DNA of 37,884 nt from Acidobacteriota bacterium (GCA_003224235.1 QHYU01000160.1:1-37884), one strand, 5' to 3'. Positions 26,483 to 34,698 are shown, numbered from the stretch's first letter. Notes: generated by a model from the sequence alone, not told the origin. Numbers and translations are program-made.

Positions 26483-26689
26483 CTAAGCGTACGGCAACAT
26501 CAGGCGAACGTTGGCGACGTCCGCCTGATGCACGCGGGTAAGCTTCTTCAAGTGGCGCATGCGCTTGGCAGGCTTGGTGCCGAGCAAGTGCCGCTTACCA
26601 GAATGCATGCGCAGGATCTTTCCCGTCGCAGTGACCTTGAAGCGCTTGGCCGCGCCGCGGTGCGTTTTCAGTTTCCGATTCTTTGCCAC
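26483..26689 (-). CDS. rpmI: 50S ribosomal protein L35
   Basis: The 68-residue basic protein has the L35 pattern KNRKLKTHRGAAKRFKVT and SGKRHLLGTKPAKRMRHLKK, binding 23S rRNA in the 50S subunit. It lies 24 nt after infC in the conserved infC-rpmI-rplT order. Length is normal (about 65 residues). Confidence 0.96.
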   Translation of the reverse strand: MAKNRKLKTHRGAAKRFKVTATGKILRMHSGKRHLLGTKPAKRMRHLKKLTRVHQADVANVRLMLPYA

Positions 26690-26713
26690 GATTTGCTTCC
26701 TGTCGCGCTGCGT

Positions 26714-27286
26714 TCAGGCCGGGCTGGGACTTGAGGCCAGTCCCTGCTTCGTGGCGCCCTTTTTCGGCGCCAGCAGCGCCATCAGAATATTGGCTTCCAT
26801 GCGCGGCCCAAGTTCCACCTGGGCGTAATCGGCGATTTCCTTCAACAGCCGCTCCATCTTGGCGCGGCCCACTTCCTGGTGGGCCATCTCGCGGCCGCGG
26901 TGAAAGATCATCGCCTTCACTTTGTGGCCCTCGCCGAGGAACCGGATGATCTGGTTTTTCCGCACCTGATAATCGTGCTCGGCGGTGGCCGGCCGAAACT
27001 TCACTTCCTTGAGTTGGGCGGTCTTGTGGTGCCGCCGCTGCTCGTGCTTCTTTTTATTTTCCTGGTAAAGATATTTCCCGTAGTCGGTAATCTTACAAAC
27101 GGGCGGGTCGGCCGTGGGCGAAATCTCCACCAGATCCATGCCCCGCTCGCGCGCGATCTTGACGGCCTCGTACGGCGGCATCACCCCGAGCTGGCCACCC
27201 TCCTCATCAATCACACGGACTTCGCGCGCCCGGATGCGATCGTTCACCCGGATGCGATCGTTCGACCGGAAACTACGTTCGGCGAT
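26714..27286 (-). CDS. infC: translation initiation factor IF-3 with AUC start
   Basis: The 190-residue factor keeps 30S subunits free and checks the initiator tRNA. Domain N (VRVIDEEGGQLGVMPPYEAVKIA), lysine-rich linker (YLYQENKKKHEQRR) and domain C (LKEVKFRPATAEHDYQVR onward, GREMAHQEVGRAKMERL) are intact. The reading frame extends past the GTG at 27247 to an ATC at 27286, placed 6 nt after a perfect GGAGGT (27298-27293) and giving the family-like opening AERSFRSNDRIRV. A non-AUG start is the known device by which IF-3 limits its own synthesis. An 18-bp tandem repeat duplicates NDRIRV/NDRIRA. It follows thrS by 209 nt. Confidence 0.93.
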   Translation of the reverse strand: MAERSFRSNDRIRVNDRIRAREVRVIDEEGGQLGVMPPYEAVKIARERGMDLVEISPTADPPVCKITDYGKYLYQENKKKHEQRRHHKTAQLKEVKFRPATAEHDYQVRKNQIIRFLGEGHKVKAMIFHRGREMAHQEVGRAKMERLLKEIADYAQVELGPRMEANILMALLAPKKGATKQGLASSPSPA

Positions 27287-27495
27287 AAAGCCACCTCCGC
27301 GATTCGCGCCGCTCCCCCACCCTGCGGGTCGAGGGAGACATGGATTCGCCCCGCTCGAGCCGCAAACCTACAGACAGAAGCGGCACCAGGGGACGAGTCG
27401 CGAAGTATAGCATGGCTTATCCTCTCTTAAAATGTACTGTTCCAGTGCGTCAATAGCCGCGGCGAACCTTGCAACCCGCCCTTGCCGCACTGGGA

Positions 27496-29481
27496 TTAGG
27501 AGGTCGCGCGGGTGTCCACTTCGCGGTGAAGGGCGGCGAGGAAATCGGCGAGGGGCTGTGGGCCTAGGTCACCCCGGCTGCGGTGACGCACGGCGACGTT
27601 ACCGGCCTCGGCTTCTTTGCCACCGACCACCAGCATGTAGGGTACCTTCTGGAGTTGTGCGTCGCGGATCTTGGCCTGCAGCTTTTCGTTGCGGTCGTCC
27701 AGGTGCCCGCGGAATCCAGCCGCGGCAACCGCGTCGGTGACTTGCTTGGCGTAGTCTGTGAACTTGCCACTTACGGGCAGCACTTCAACCTGCACCGGAG
27801 CGAGCCACGCCGGAAACGCGCCGGCGTAGTGCTCGATCAGAATGCCGAAGAAGCGCTCGACCGAGCCCCACAGCGCCCGGTGGACCATTAGCGGCTGGTG
27901 GCGACTGCCGTCTTCGCCGACGTACTCGAGGCCGAAGCGGCGCGGCAGGTTGAAGTCAAACTGCACCGTGGTGAGTTGCCAGGGCCGACCGATGGCGTCG
28001 ATCAGCTTGACGTCGATTTTTGGGCCGTAGAAGACCGCTTCGCCCTCCATCTTCTTGAACGGGATCTTCATCCGCTGCATCGTGCCGACCAGCGCGCCTT
28101 CAGCGCGAGCCCAGTCCTCGACCGTGCCGGCATAGTTCTCCGGGTGCGCCGGATCGCGGGCGGAGAGCTCGACTTCGTAGCGGTCGAACCCAAAGGTGCG
28201 CAGCACGGCGAAGGCGAAGTCCACGCACGCCTCGATTTCGCTTTCGATCTGCTCGGGCCTGCAGAAGATGTGCGCGTCGTCTTGGGTGAAGCCGCGGACG
28301 CGCAGCAGGCCGTGGAGCACGCCGCTGCGCTCGTAACGATAGACGGTGCCCAGCTCGGCCAGGCGAATAGGCAGGTCGCGATAGCTGCGCAGGCGGCTTT
28401 TGTAGATCAGGATGTGGCCGGGACAGTTCATCGGCTTGAGCTGGTAGTCGGCTTTCTCCACCTCAATGGCGCCGAACATATTCTCGCGATAGAAGTTGGT
28501 GTGCCCGCTGGTCTTCCACAGATCCAGGCGCATGATGTGTGGCGTGAAGACAAGCTGGTAGCCGCGGCGCAGCAGTTCTTCGCGCAGCCAGTCTTCCATC
28601 AGCTTGCGCACCAGGCCGCCGCGCGGGTGCCAGAAGATCAGCCCCGGCCCGGCTTCTTCCTGAATGCTGAACAGGTCGAGCTCGGACCCCAGCCGCCGAT
28701 GGTCTCGCCGCTTGGCCTCCTCAAGCTTGTGCAGATAGTCGTCGAGTTCCGCCTGGGTATAGAAGCAGGCGCCGTAAATGCGCTGCATCTGCGGGTTGCC
28801 TTCTTGGCCCTTCCAGTAGGCGCCGGAGATGTTCATCAGCTTGAACGCGCGGATGCGCCCGGTCGAAGGAATGTGCGGTCCGCGGCAGAAGTCGAGGAAT
28901 TTCCCGGTGGTGTAAAACGACACCATCGGCTCGGCGGCCTTCTCTTCGACCAGCTCGCACTTAAACGGCTGGCCAGACCGGCGGTAGAGCTCGAGCGCCT
29001 CAGCCTTGGGCAGCAGCTTGCGCTCGTTGGGGATGTCCTGCGCGGCGAGCTCGCGCATCTTGGCCTCGATGCGCTCGAGATCCTCCGGCGTAAAAGGCTC
29101 CTCGCGCAGAAACTCGTAGAAGAAGCCGTTCTCGATCGGCGGGCCGATGCCCAGCTTCACGTTGGGAAACAGCTCCAGCACCGCCGCGGCCAGCAGGTGC
29201 GCGGCTGAGTGGCGGAAGACCTCGAGCGCCGCCGGGTCTTTCGCCGTCAGGATGGCGAGGCGCGCATCGTGCTCCAGCGGCCGGCTAAGGTCCACGAGCT
29301 CGCCATCGCTGGCGGCGCCCGAAGCTACCCCCGCCGGTGGCGGGTTGGAGGAACTGACGCGCGCCACCAGCGCTTCTTCAGCCAGCCGGGGCGAGATCTG
29401 CCGGGCAATCTCGGCCGGGGTGATCCCCCGGGGCGCTTGGCGGCTCGAGCCGTCCGGCAAGGTGATTTGGATGGTGCCCAT
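27496..29481 (-). CDS. thrS: threonyl-tRNA synthetase
   Basis: The 661-residue class II synthetase contains the TGS domain (ITLPDGSSRQAPRGITPAE), the second additional editing domain with HSAAHLLAAAV (HxxxH) and CRGPHIPSTGRI, the catalytic core with zinc ligand Cys in PMNCPGHILIYKS, motif 2 LAELGTVYRYERSG and motif 3 HRALWGSVERFFGILIE, and the C-terminal anticodon-binding domain (PVQVEVLPVSGKF to RSRGDLG). It is the first gene of thrS-infC-rpmI-rplT-pheS-pheT. The TGS start is at the first ATG (29481), with AAGGCT upstream. Confidence 0.97.
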   Translation of the reverse strand: MGTIQITLPDGSSRQAPRGITPAEIARQISPRLAEEALVARVSSSNPPPAGVASGAASDGELVDLSRPLEHDARLAILTAKDPAALEVFRHSAAHLLAAAVLELFPNVKLGIGPPIENGFFYEFLREEPFTPEDLERIEAKMRELAAQDIPNERKLLPKAEALELYRRSGQPFKCELVEEKAAEPMVSFYTTGKFLDFCRGPHIPSTGRIRAFKLMNISGAYWKGQEGNPQMQRIYGACFYTQAELDDYLHKLEEAKRRDHRRLGSELDLFSIQEEAGPGLIFWHPRGGLVRKLMEDWLREELLRRGYQLVFTPHIMRLDLWKTSGHTNFYRENMFGAIEVEKADYQLKPMNCPGHILIYKSRLRSYRDLPIRLAELGTVYRYERSGVLHGLLRVRGFTQDDAHIFCRPEQIESEIEACVDFAFAVLRTFGFDRYEVELSARDPAHPENYAGTVEDWARAEGALVGTMQRMKIPFKKMEGEAVFYGPKIDVKLIDAIGRPWQLTTVQFDFNLPRRFGLEYVGEDGSRHQPLMVHRALWGSVERFFGILIEHYAGAFPAWLAPVQVEVLPVSGKFTDYAKQVTDAVAAAGFRGHLDDRNEKLQAKIRDAQLQKVPYMLVVGGKEAEAGNVAVRHRSRGDLGPQPLADFLAALHREVDTRATS

Positions 29482-29532
29482 ACGAGCCTTGCTGCCGTGG
29501 TGAGTGAAGCCAAACCACGCAGAGAAACTCTT

Positions 29533-29562
29533 ACGCTAGCAGATGGCTCTTGCCAGGGTCAA
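29533..29562 (-). promoter_or_regulatory. candidate thrS promoter
   Basis: On the minus strand TTGACC (29562-29557) is followed after 18 nt by TAGCGT (29538-29533), within the 87-nt gap between vapC and thrS. The -35 is good and the -10 is weak (3/6), similar to other TAG--T -10 hexamers in this window. Confidence 0.4.
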
Positions 29563-29568
29563 GGCAGG

Positions 29569-29958
29569 TTAAACGAGGGTGACACCAGGCAAGCTCTGGA
29601 AGTGGGGATCGGAAGTGATCAATTGCGCCTGAAACCTTTGCGCGGTGGCATAGATGATGGCATCCGCCATAGCCAGCCGGCAGTCCAAACTTACTCTTGC
29701 TGCGCTAAGAGCGAGGTCTTCATCGAGTGGGACCACTCGCTTGCGCAGTGCCTGCGAAGCGAACCGATCCGCCACGGTTTTACCTTGCGCTAGCCACAGC
29801 CTCTTATAGACCTCATACAGCACGATGGTGGGGACGAACACCAGATTCTGCGCCTCGATGTACGGCGCGAAATCTTCTGCCTTGGTATCATCCGTAACGT
29901 ACTCCAGCCAGCCTGAAGAGTCCACCAGGATGACTTTAGAAGCGCTCGGTGTGGTCAC
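29569..29958 (-). CDS. PIN-domain ribonuclease toxin (VapC type)
   Basis: The 129-residue PIN-fold nuclease retains the four acidic catalytic positions: Asp in ILVDSSGWLEYV, Glu in TIVLYEVYKRL, Asp in MADAIIYATA and Asp in LITSDPHFQSL. VapC toxins cleave specific tRNA or rRNA sites in a Mg2+-dependent way. The frame starts at a GTG overlapping the antitoxin gene by 23 nt, indicating translational coupling. The partner is an AbrB/MazE-type antitoxin encoded directly upstream. It is next to, and transcribed toward, thrS. Confidence 0.87.
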   Translation of the reverse strand: MTTPSASKVILVDSSGWLEYVTDDTKAEDFAPYIEAQNLVFVPTIVLYEVYKRLWLAQGKTVADRFASQALRKRVVPLDEDLALSAARVSLDCRLAMADAIIYATAQRFQAQLITSDPHFQSLPGVTLV

Positions 29959-30148
29959 GGTAGTCGTCTTTCCACTTCATGCCTCTGGCCATCCCGCGCA
30001 GTTCGGAAATCGGCCGAGGCGGCTCGATCCGAATGCCCCCATCGCGCTCATAGATGAGCAACTTTTGTCCGGGCCGGAGTTTTAGCTTCTCGCGGACTTC
30101 CTTGGGAATCACGATTTGGTATTTTGGCGATACTTTTACGGTTTGCAT
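29936..30148 (-). CDS. AbrB/MazE-type antitoxin of the PIN toxin
   Basis: The 70-residue protein is a SpoVT/AbrB swapped-hairpin DNA-binding domain: VKVSPKYQIVIPKEVREKLKLRPGQKLLIYER, followed by a polar C-terminal tail (MKWKDDYRDHTERF) that would wrap the toxin. Such antitoxins neutralise the PIN RNase and repress their own operon. TAGGAG lies 8 nt before the ATG, with a promoter upstream. Confidence 0.88.
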   Translation of the reverse strand: MQTVKVSPKYQIVIPKEVREKLKLRPGQKLLIYERDGGIRIEPPRPISELRGMARGMKWKDDYRDHTERF

Positions 30149-30166
30149 GGCGCGCTCCTATCCACT

Positions 30167-30195
30167 AGCCTACGCAGGCGAGCGTCGTATGTCAA
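30167..30195 (-). promoter_or_regulatory. toxin-antitoxin operon promoter
   Basis: On the minus strand a perfect TTGACA (30195-30190) is followed after 17 nt by TAGGCT (30172-30167), about 20 nt before the antitoxin start. Confidence 0.5.
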
Positions 30196-30529
30196 TACAG
30201 CGATCGATGCCGATATCGTCATACGAGTAATCGGACAGCCATTCCGAGTCCAGAAAAAGCCATCAGATTCGGCAGGGAGGTGCTGGCCACGGCATGGAGC
30301 GCCAGCGTCCCGCTGGCAGTGCTTGATATTCGACGCCGGCTGATGGCGGCCACCGTAGACTTTGGCCCGGCTCAGCGCGTAGAGTTTGGGCAGGCGGTGG
30401 TACCCTCGGTACTCTCGGCTATCCTCACTTGAGACTATCGCTCTATTCTTCCGAACGGATTCCTTCCATAGAGTGGTGGCAGATAGAACAGCGTGGGTTG
30501 CGAAACCCCGAGCAAGGAATACCGGCCTC
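30196..30529. other. intergenic region with one small palindrome
   Basis: No gene is convincing. GCCAGCG (30301-30307) and CGCTGGC (30311-30317) form a perfect 7-bp hairpin with a 3-nt loop, of the kind found as short interspersed palindromes in GC-rich genomes. Otherwise I see nothing beyond the ribosome-binding region AAGGAA of the next gene. Confidence 0.45.
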
Positions 30530-31030
30530 ATGCAAGATAGCAAACCACGAGCAGCGACAGCAGTTCTGCTCTTCGCTGCGGCCTTGGTAGCGCTTTTGGT
30601 ATTTTCTCCTGTTTCGCCTCTGGCCCAAAAAGTCAGCCAACCCGGCAGCGAAGGTAACCTTCTGCCTTCTCGAACCGGCGAGCCTCTAACCCTGAAGCCG
30701 ATAGACCTCCCTGACATCCAATGCTCGGTGGCCGACTGGAAGAACACCGCGCCGAAGCCCGTCCTCACGCTGCTCTGCCCACCTCAAGAAGTATTCGCTC
30801 CGCTGCGCGTGTATCTCAAGCTTTCGTGGCTCAAGCCGGAGGACGTTCCCAGCAACTCTGCCAACATACTGGCACCGCCCAAGACACCTACCAAGCTGCG
30901 CACAAACAAAGGCGGGGCGCTGGTGTGGCTGAACGTTGATCCACCGGCAAAGGAAAAGCCGCAAGCGCAGTGGGTGCAATTCAACGGCGTCGTGGATGTG
31001 GCACTTCTCGCCGAACCTCGAAACCGATAA
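30530..31030 (+). CDS. exported protein of unknown function
   Basis: The 166-residue product has an N-terminal hydrophobic segment (AATAVLLFAAALVALLVFSP, residues 8-27) ending near PLAQ, consistent with a signal peptide or anchor. The mature part holds two cysteines (PDIQCSV and LTLLCPP) that could form a disulfide and a sequence typical of all-beta domains (VYLKLSWLKPED, GALVWLNVDPPA). No family is recognised. The ATG at 30530 is chosen for the AAGGAA 9-10 nt upstream and because the signal peptide starts there; the open frame reaches 30386. Confidence 0.6.
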   Translation: MQDSKPRAATAVLLFAAALVALLVFSPVSPLAQKVSQPGSEGNLLPSRTGEPLTLKPIDLPDIQCSVADWKNTAPKPVLTLLCPPQEVFAPLRVYLKLSWLKPEDVPSNSANILAPPKTPTKLRTNKGGALVWLNVDPPAKEKPQAQWVQFNGVVDVALLAEPRNR

Positions 31031-31199
31031 GATCTTTACCTTCTGTCCGTTTCCTGGCTGTCCCGTGCTGCTGTCTCGCGCACAACGGCCATGGGTTCTC
31101 CTGTCCAAACAAGTACCGGCTCGATCCCCAAGAGGTTGGCGCTGTCAGGCGCGATGTCGTTTTGGTGTTGAAACGCGGCGTTAGGGGTAGAATCGCGGC

Positions 31200-31652
31200 T
31201 TGCGCGTTCCATTTGAGGTGATCGAGCATCCGGCCGACGTGGGTTTTGTGGCCTATGGCGACACACCGGAAGAATTGTTCGCAAACGCCGCGCTGGCCAT
31301 GCTTTCACTGGGCTGTGAGCTTGCCGGCGTCGAAGAGCGCGAGTGCCGCGACGTAGAAGCCACGGGGGAGGACGCCGAGGCGCTGCTGTTTGCCTGGCTA
31401 GCCGAGATCCTCGCCGTGGCCGACGCTGAAAAGCTCGTCTTCCGTCGCGTGGAGGTTACCGCGCTCGCCTTCCCGGATCGTCAGGGCAACTCGCCGCGCA
31501 CTCCTGGGCGCGTGCGCGGGATCGCCTACGGCGAGCCGTTCGACAAGGCACGGCACCGCGCCGGCACCTACATCAAGGCAGTCACCTATCACCAGCTTCA
31601 AGTGGCTCGCACGCCGCAGGGCTGGCTCGCCCAGGTCTATCTCGATGTGTGA
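31200..31652 (+). CDS. archease (RtcB RNA-ligase activator)
   Basis: The 150-residue protein matches archease: opening FEVIEHPADVGFVAYG with the metal-binding Asp, middle segment EALLFAWLAEILAVADAEKLVF, and C-terminal GTYIKAVTYHQLQV with a second conserved region. Archease stimulates guanylylation and turnover of the RNA ligase RtcB in tRNA splicing or RNA repair. No rtcB lies in the window. The frame begins at TTG 31200; a GTG at 31218 is an alternative. A TAGAAT at 31188-31193 would start transcription at about 31200, so the mRNA may be leaderless. It is followed by the DUF1028 gene after 56 nt. Confidence 0.85.
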   Translation: MRVPFEVIEHPADVGFVAYGDTPEELFANAALAMLSLGCELAGVEERECRDVEATGEDAEALLFAWLAEILAVADAEKLVFRRVEVTALAFPDRQGNSPRTPGRVRGIAYGEPFDKARHRAGTYIKAVTYHQLQVARTPQGWLAQVYLDV

Positions 31653-31708
31653 GGCGAGGTCGCATCGGCGCTGAAAGAAAGAGCCCAGGGTTTGGAGAAA
31701 TCAAAAGC

Positions 31709-32791
31709 ATGTCGTCGAGGAGGCGAACGGTGAAGAGAGTCGTGGTCGCAATTCTCATTCTGGGCCTGCTGGCCGTGAATCCCGTGGTTAAGCTGGTTGC
31801 GGGCGACGAGGCATTGCAACCGAAGCGGTCGAACCAACTGAGCGACGCGCGCACTGGACCCTGGCCGGGCCGGCCAGTTCACACCTACTCCATCGTGGCG
31901 CGCGACCCAGCGACCGGGGAGCTGGGCGTGGCGGTGCAGTCGCACTGGTTCTCGGTTGGTGCCGCCGTGCCGTGGGCCGAAGCCGGCGTCGGCGCTGTGG
32001 CCACACAATCGTTCGTCGATGCCAGTTACGGCCCGCTCGGCTTGGAGTTGATGCGCGCCGGCCGCTCGGCTCCGGAGGCGCTCCGAGGCTTGCTCGCTGC
32101 CGACGACGGCCGCGATGTTCGCCAAGTGGCCATGATTGATGCGCAGGGCCGCGTTGCGGCGCACACCGGCAGTAAATGCATCGCCGCCGCGGGGGACCTG
32201 GTCGGCGCGAATTACTCCGTGCAGGCGAACCTGATGGAAAAGCCCAGTGTGTGGCCGGCCATGGCGCGCGCGTTTGAAGCCGCTACCGGCGACCTGACCG
32301 ACCGTCTGCTGGCGGCGCTTGAGGCGGCGCAGCGCGAAGGCGGGGATATCCGCGGGCAGCAGTCGGCCGCCATCTTGGTGGTGCGAGGGCAGGTCACCGG
32401 GAGGCCCTGGGTCGACCGGGAGGTGGACTTGCGCGTTGAAGATCACCCGGATCCGTTGGGCGAGCTCAAGCGCCTGGTGCGCTTCCACCGCGCCTACCAG
32501 CACATGGACGCTGGCGACAACTGCGCGGCGAAGAAAGACTGGGACTGCGCAATGCGCGAATACGGCGCCGCAGAAAAGCTCCTGCCCGAGCAGATGGAGG
32601 TCGTCTTCTGGCACGCCGTGACGTTGGTCACGGGTGGGCGCGTCGAGCAGGCGCTGCCGCTATTCAAAAAAATCTTTGCACGCGAACCCAAGTGGGCGGA
32701 GCTTGTGGACCGCCTACCGGCGGCGGGACTGCTTCCCGCGGACGAAAAGCTTCTTGCGCAAATCAAGTTACAGCTCGCCAGCGCGCGCTGA
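31709..32791 (+). CDS. exported DUF1028 (Ntn-hydrolase-like) protein with TPR-like tail
   Basis: The 360-residue protein has an N-terminal hydrophobic anchor (KRVVVAILILGLLAVNPVVK). The DUF1028 domain follows: VHTYSIVARDPATGELGVAVQSHWFSVGAAVPWAEAG, ATQSFVDASYGPLGLELM, DAQGRVAAHTGSKC, VGANYSVQANLM and GGDIRGQQSAAILVV. DUF1028 resembles N-terminal-nucleophile hydrolases, but substrates are not known. The C-terminal 90 residues (CAAKKDWDCAMREYGAAEKLLP, VEQALPLFKKIF) form helical TPR-like pairs. The start at 31709 has GGAG upstream. It is possibly co-transcribed with archease. Confidence 0.82.
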   Translation: MSSRRRTVKRVVVAILILGLLAVNPVVKLVAGDEALQPKRSNQLSDARTGPWPGRPVHTYSIVARDPATGELGVAVQSHWFSVGAAVPWAEAGVGAVATQSFVDASYGPLGLELMRAGRSAPEALRGLLAADDGRDVRQVAMIDAQGRVAAHTGSKCIAAAGDLVGANYSVQANLMEKPSVWPAMARAFEAATGDLTDRLLAALEAAQREGGDIRGQQSAAILVVRGQVTGRPWVDREVDLRVEDHPDPLGELKRLVRFHRAYQHMDAGDNCAAKKDWDCAMREYGAAEKLLPEQMEVVFWHAVTLVTGGRVEQALPLFKKIFAREPKWAELVDRLPAAGLLPADEKLLAQIKLQLASAR

Positions 32792-32890
32792 AGTTTCGAA
32801 GAGTTATCTCATGAATGTCAAGCCCAGGGGCCAGACTGAACAACCAGGGCCTCAGAGCTTGAAAGTCCTTCCTATTGCCTGCCTTCTTTT

Positions 32891-32914
32891 GTCGGAACTA
32901 AGCTCCGACCCTTT
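32891..32914 (+). terminator. weak terminator-like hairpin
   Basis: GTCGGA (32891-32896) and TCCGAC (32904-32909) pair around a 7-nt loop, followed by CCTTT. It lies between the DUF1028 gene and the convergent pilin gene. The stem is short and the T-run interrupted, so it is only a candidate. Confidence 0.35.
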
Positions 32915-32934
32915 AGAGGTCTAAGATGCGGGTT

Positions 32935-33459
32935 CTATTGCGGTATGGGCGTGGAATTAGGACCGGCGGCCCCACCGACCGCGTAGCGGATCACGTTGGT
33001 CTGGTCGACGTAAAAATAGCGCTGGCCAGTCTGCCCAACTGCGACTGGGTTGGCATTGACTGTGTACCTGTCCGGCGCGCCCAGCCCGCTCGTATCGATC
33101 GGCACGTAAACGAAAGTGTAACCGTTGCGGATACTACTGGCCAGCACCTCATCGACTAGGCCTGCCTGGTTGGCGTTGGCCTGATTGCCTGGCGGCGGCG
33201 GGCCGAGTGCGGCGAGACTGGGCGCGAAGCCCTGCTGGTAGGTAAAGCTGTAAGTCACCTGAACGGTGGCAATCGTGCGCAGCGCAGCCACCGCGCCCGC
33301 TTCGTTGGCCGCCATTCGGGACTGCAGCAGTCGGGGAATGGCGATGGCCGCGATAATCAGAATGATGGCAATGACCACGAGGACTTCGATCAATGAAAAG
33401 CCGACGTCGCGCGACCGCCGGGTGACGCTTCGAGCCTCGAGTTTCGAGCGTGTCTTCAT
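32935..33459 (-). CDS. type IV pilin-like protein (pseudopilin), orphan
   Basis: The 174-residue protein has the prepilin motif with cleavage at G|FSLIEVLVVIAIILIIAAI (Glu5 present, N-methylated Phe1 expected), preceded by a basic leader of 20 residues. The globular part has the ALRTIATVQVTY helix end, a QQGFAPSLAALGPP loop and strands GYTFVYVPI and RYTVNANP, typical of major pseudopilin/PilA-like heads. Shine-Dalgarno GAGGCAG precedes the ATG. No assembly ATPase, platform protein or peptidase gene lies in the window, so it depends on machinery encoded elsewhere. Confidence 0.87.
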   Translation of the reverse strand: MKTRSKLEARSVTRRSRDVGFSLIEVLVVIAIILIIAAIAIPRLLQSRMAANEAGAVAALRTIATVQVTYSFTYQQGFAPSLAALGPPPPGNQANANQAGLVDEVLASSIRNGYTFVYVPIDTSGLGAPDRYTVNANPVAVGQTGQRYFYVDQTNVIRYAVGGAAGPNSTPIPQ

Positions 33460-33656
33460 TTAAGCTGCCTCGCTGCGAAGTCCGAAGGGGCCAGCAATCT
33501 TTTTCTCATCTTAGCACGCGCTGCGCCTGGCTGGTTCGCGCGCAGGCAAGTGTTACTACGAAAGAAGTACTAGGGATCGCGCCAGGTTTCTCTGCGCATG
33601 TCTTCTCACAGGTGAGGCTTTGAGCGGGGCTCCAAGCGGGTTGGCGGACTGTGGTT

Positions 33657-34508
33657 TCAGCGGGGCTTTCGCGCTTGCTCCATCTTCTCCCACATCGCGT
33701 CGGGGAGTTCCACCAGATCATTGAACTCGCCCGCGCCGCGCAGCCACTGGCCTCCGTCAATCACCATGCACTCACCGTTGATATAGGCGGACTGCTCGCT
33801 CAGCAGATACGCGGCGAGATTGGCGAGCTCCTCGTGGCGGCCAAAGCGTTTCATGGGATGATAGTTTCGCAGGCGCTCCTCGTACTCCTTGGTTGGGATC
33901 AGCCGCGACCAGGCGCCTTCGGTGGGGAATGGACCGGGGGCGATGGCGTTCAGGCGAATGTTGTAGCGCGCCCACTCGACCGCTAGCGACCTCGTCATCG
34001 CCAGGACTCCCGCCTTGGCGCAAGCCGAAGGCACCACGAAACCTGAACCCGAGCCCGCCGCCGCGTAGTTAGTGACGATGTTCAGCACCGTGCCAGGCTG
34101 CCGGGCCGCAATCCAGCGCCGGCCCAGCGCCAGCGTGCAATGAAACGTGCCGTGCAGCACGATGCCTACTACGGCCGCGAACGCATTGGGCGAGAGTTTT
34201 TCCGTGCGCGCGATGAAGTTGCCCGCGGCGCTGTTCACCAGCGTGTCCACGCGGCCAAACTGGGTTTCAGCCGCGGTGATGGCCGCTTCGACCGCGGCCG
34301 GGTCGCGCACGTCGCAAGTGGCGTAGCCGCACTCGCCGCCGGCTTTGCGGATCTTTTCGGCGGCTTGGCGCAGCGGCTCTTCGCGCCGCCCGGCCAGGAA
34401 AAGCTTCGCTCCCAATTCGGCCAGGCGCACCGCCATGGAGAGCCCAAGGCCCGTCCCGCCGCCGGTGATAAAGATCGCCCGCCCCTTCAGCAAATCGCTC
34501 TGAAACAT
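33657..34508 (-). CDS. 2,4-dienoyl-CoA reductase-like SDR
   Basis: The 283-residue short-chain dehydrogenase/reductase has the NADP(H)-binding ITGGGTGLGLSMAVRLAELGA with Arg in LAGRREEPL and the NSAAGNF motif. The usual YxxxK catalytic motif is replaced by GSGFVVPSACAKAG, in which the Tyr position is Ser. This is exactly the signature of mitochondrial/peroxisomal 2,4-dienoyl-CoA reductases (GSGFVVPSASAKAG), so the substrate is probably a 2,4-dienoyl-CoA from unsaturated fatty-acid breakdown. Further family motifs are RLNAIAPGPFPTEGAWSRL and the C-terminal IDGGQWL. The start at 34508 has AAGGAG upstream; the open frame reaches 34574. Confidence 0.85.
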   Translation of the reverse strand: MFQSDLLKGRAIFITGGGTGLGLSMAVRLAELGAKLFLAGRREEPLRQAAEKIRKAGGECGYATCDVRDPAAVEAAITAAETQFGRVDTLVNSAAGNFIARTEKLSPNAFAAVVGIVLHGTFHCTLALGRRWIAARQPGTVLNIVTNYAAAGSGSGFVVPSACAKAGVLAMTRSLAVEWARYNIRLNAIAPGPFPTEGAWSRLIPTKEYEERLRNYHPMKRFGRHEELANLAAYLLSEQSAYINGECMVIDGGQWLRGAGEFNDLVELPDAMWEKMEQARKPR

Positions 34509-34668
34509 CGTCTGGCTCCTTGAACACTCACGTCGTGCCCCTGTGTTTGTACGCACAGCGGAGCGACAGCGCAAGGAAAGAGTTGCAGCGGCGATCGCGG
34601 GCGGGAGTCACAGCCAGGGAGTTGAGCCGGGGCGCACGGTGCTGTGCCTCGGCCTGTGGAGGTGGACG

Positions 34669-34698
34669 GCCGCGCCGCCACTGAGTGGGCGGCGCGGC
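34669..34698 (-). terminator. very stable hairpin after the TonB-dependent receptor gene
   Basis: GCCGCGCCGCC (34669-34679) and GGCGGCGCGGC (34688-34698) form a perfect 11-bp GC stem with an 8-nt loop, 12 nt beyond the stop codon of the receptor gene. No T-tract follows on the minus strand, so it may work with Rho or protect the mRNA 3' end rather than terminate alone. Confidence 0.5.

Noticed and set aside
27898-29208. 436-codon open frame antisense to thrS
   Set aside because: Shadow of thrS; no family resemblance and no ribosome-binding site.
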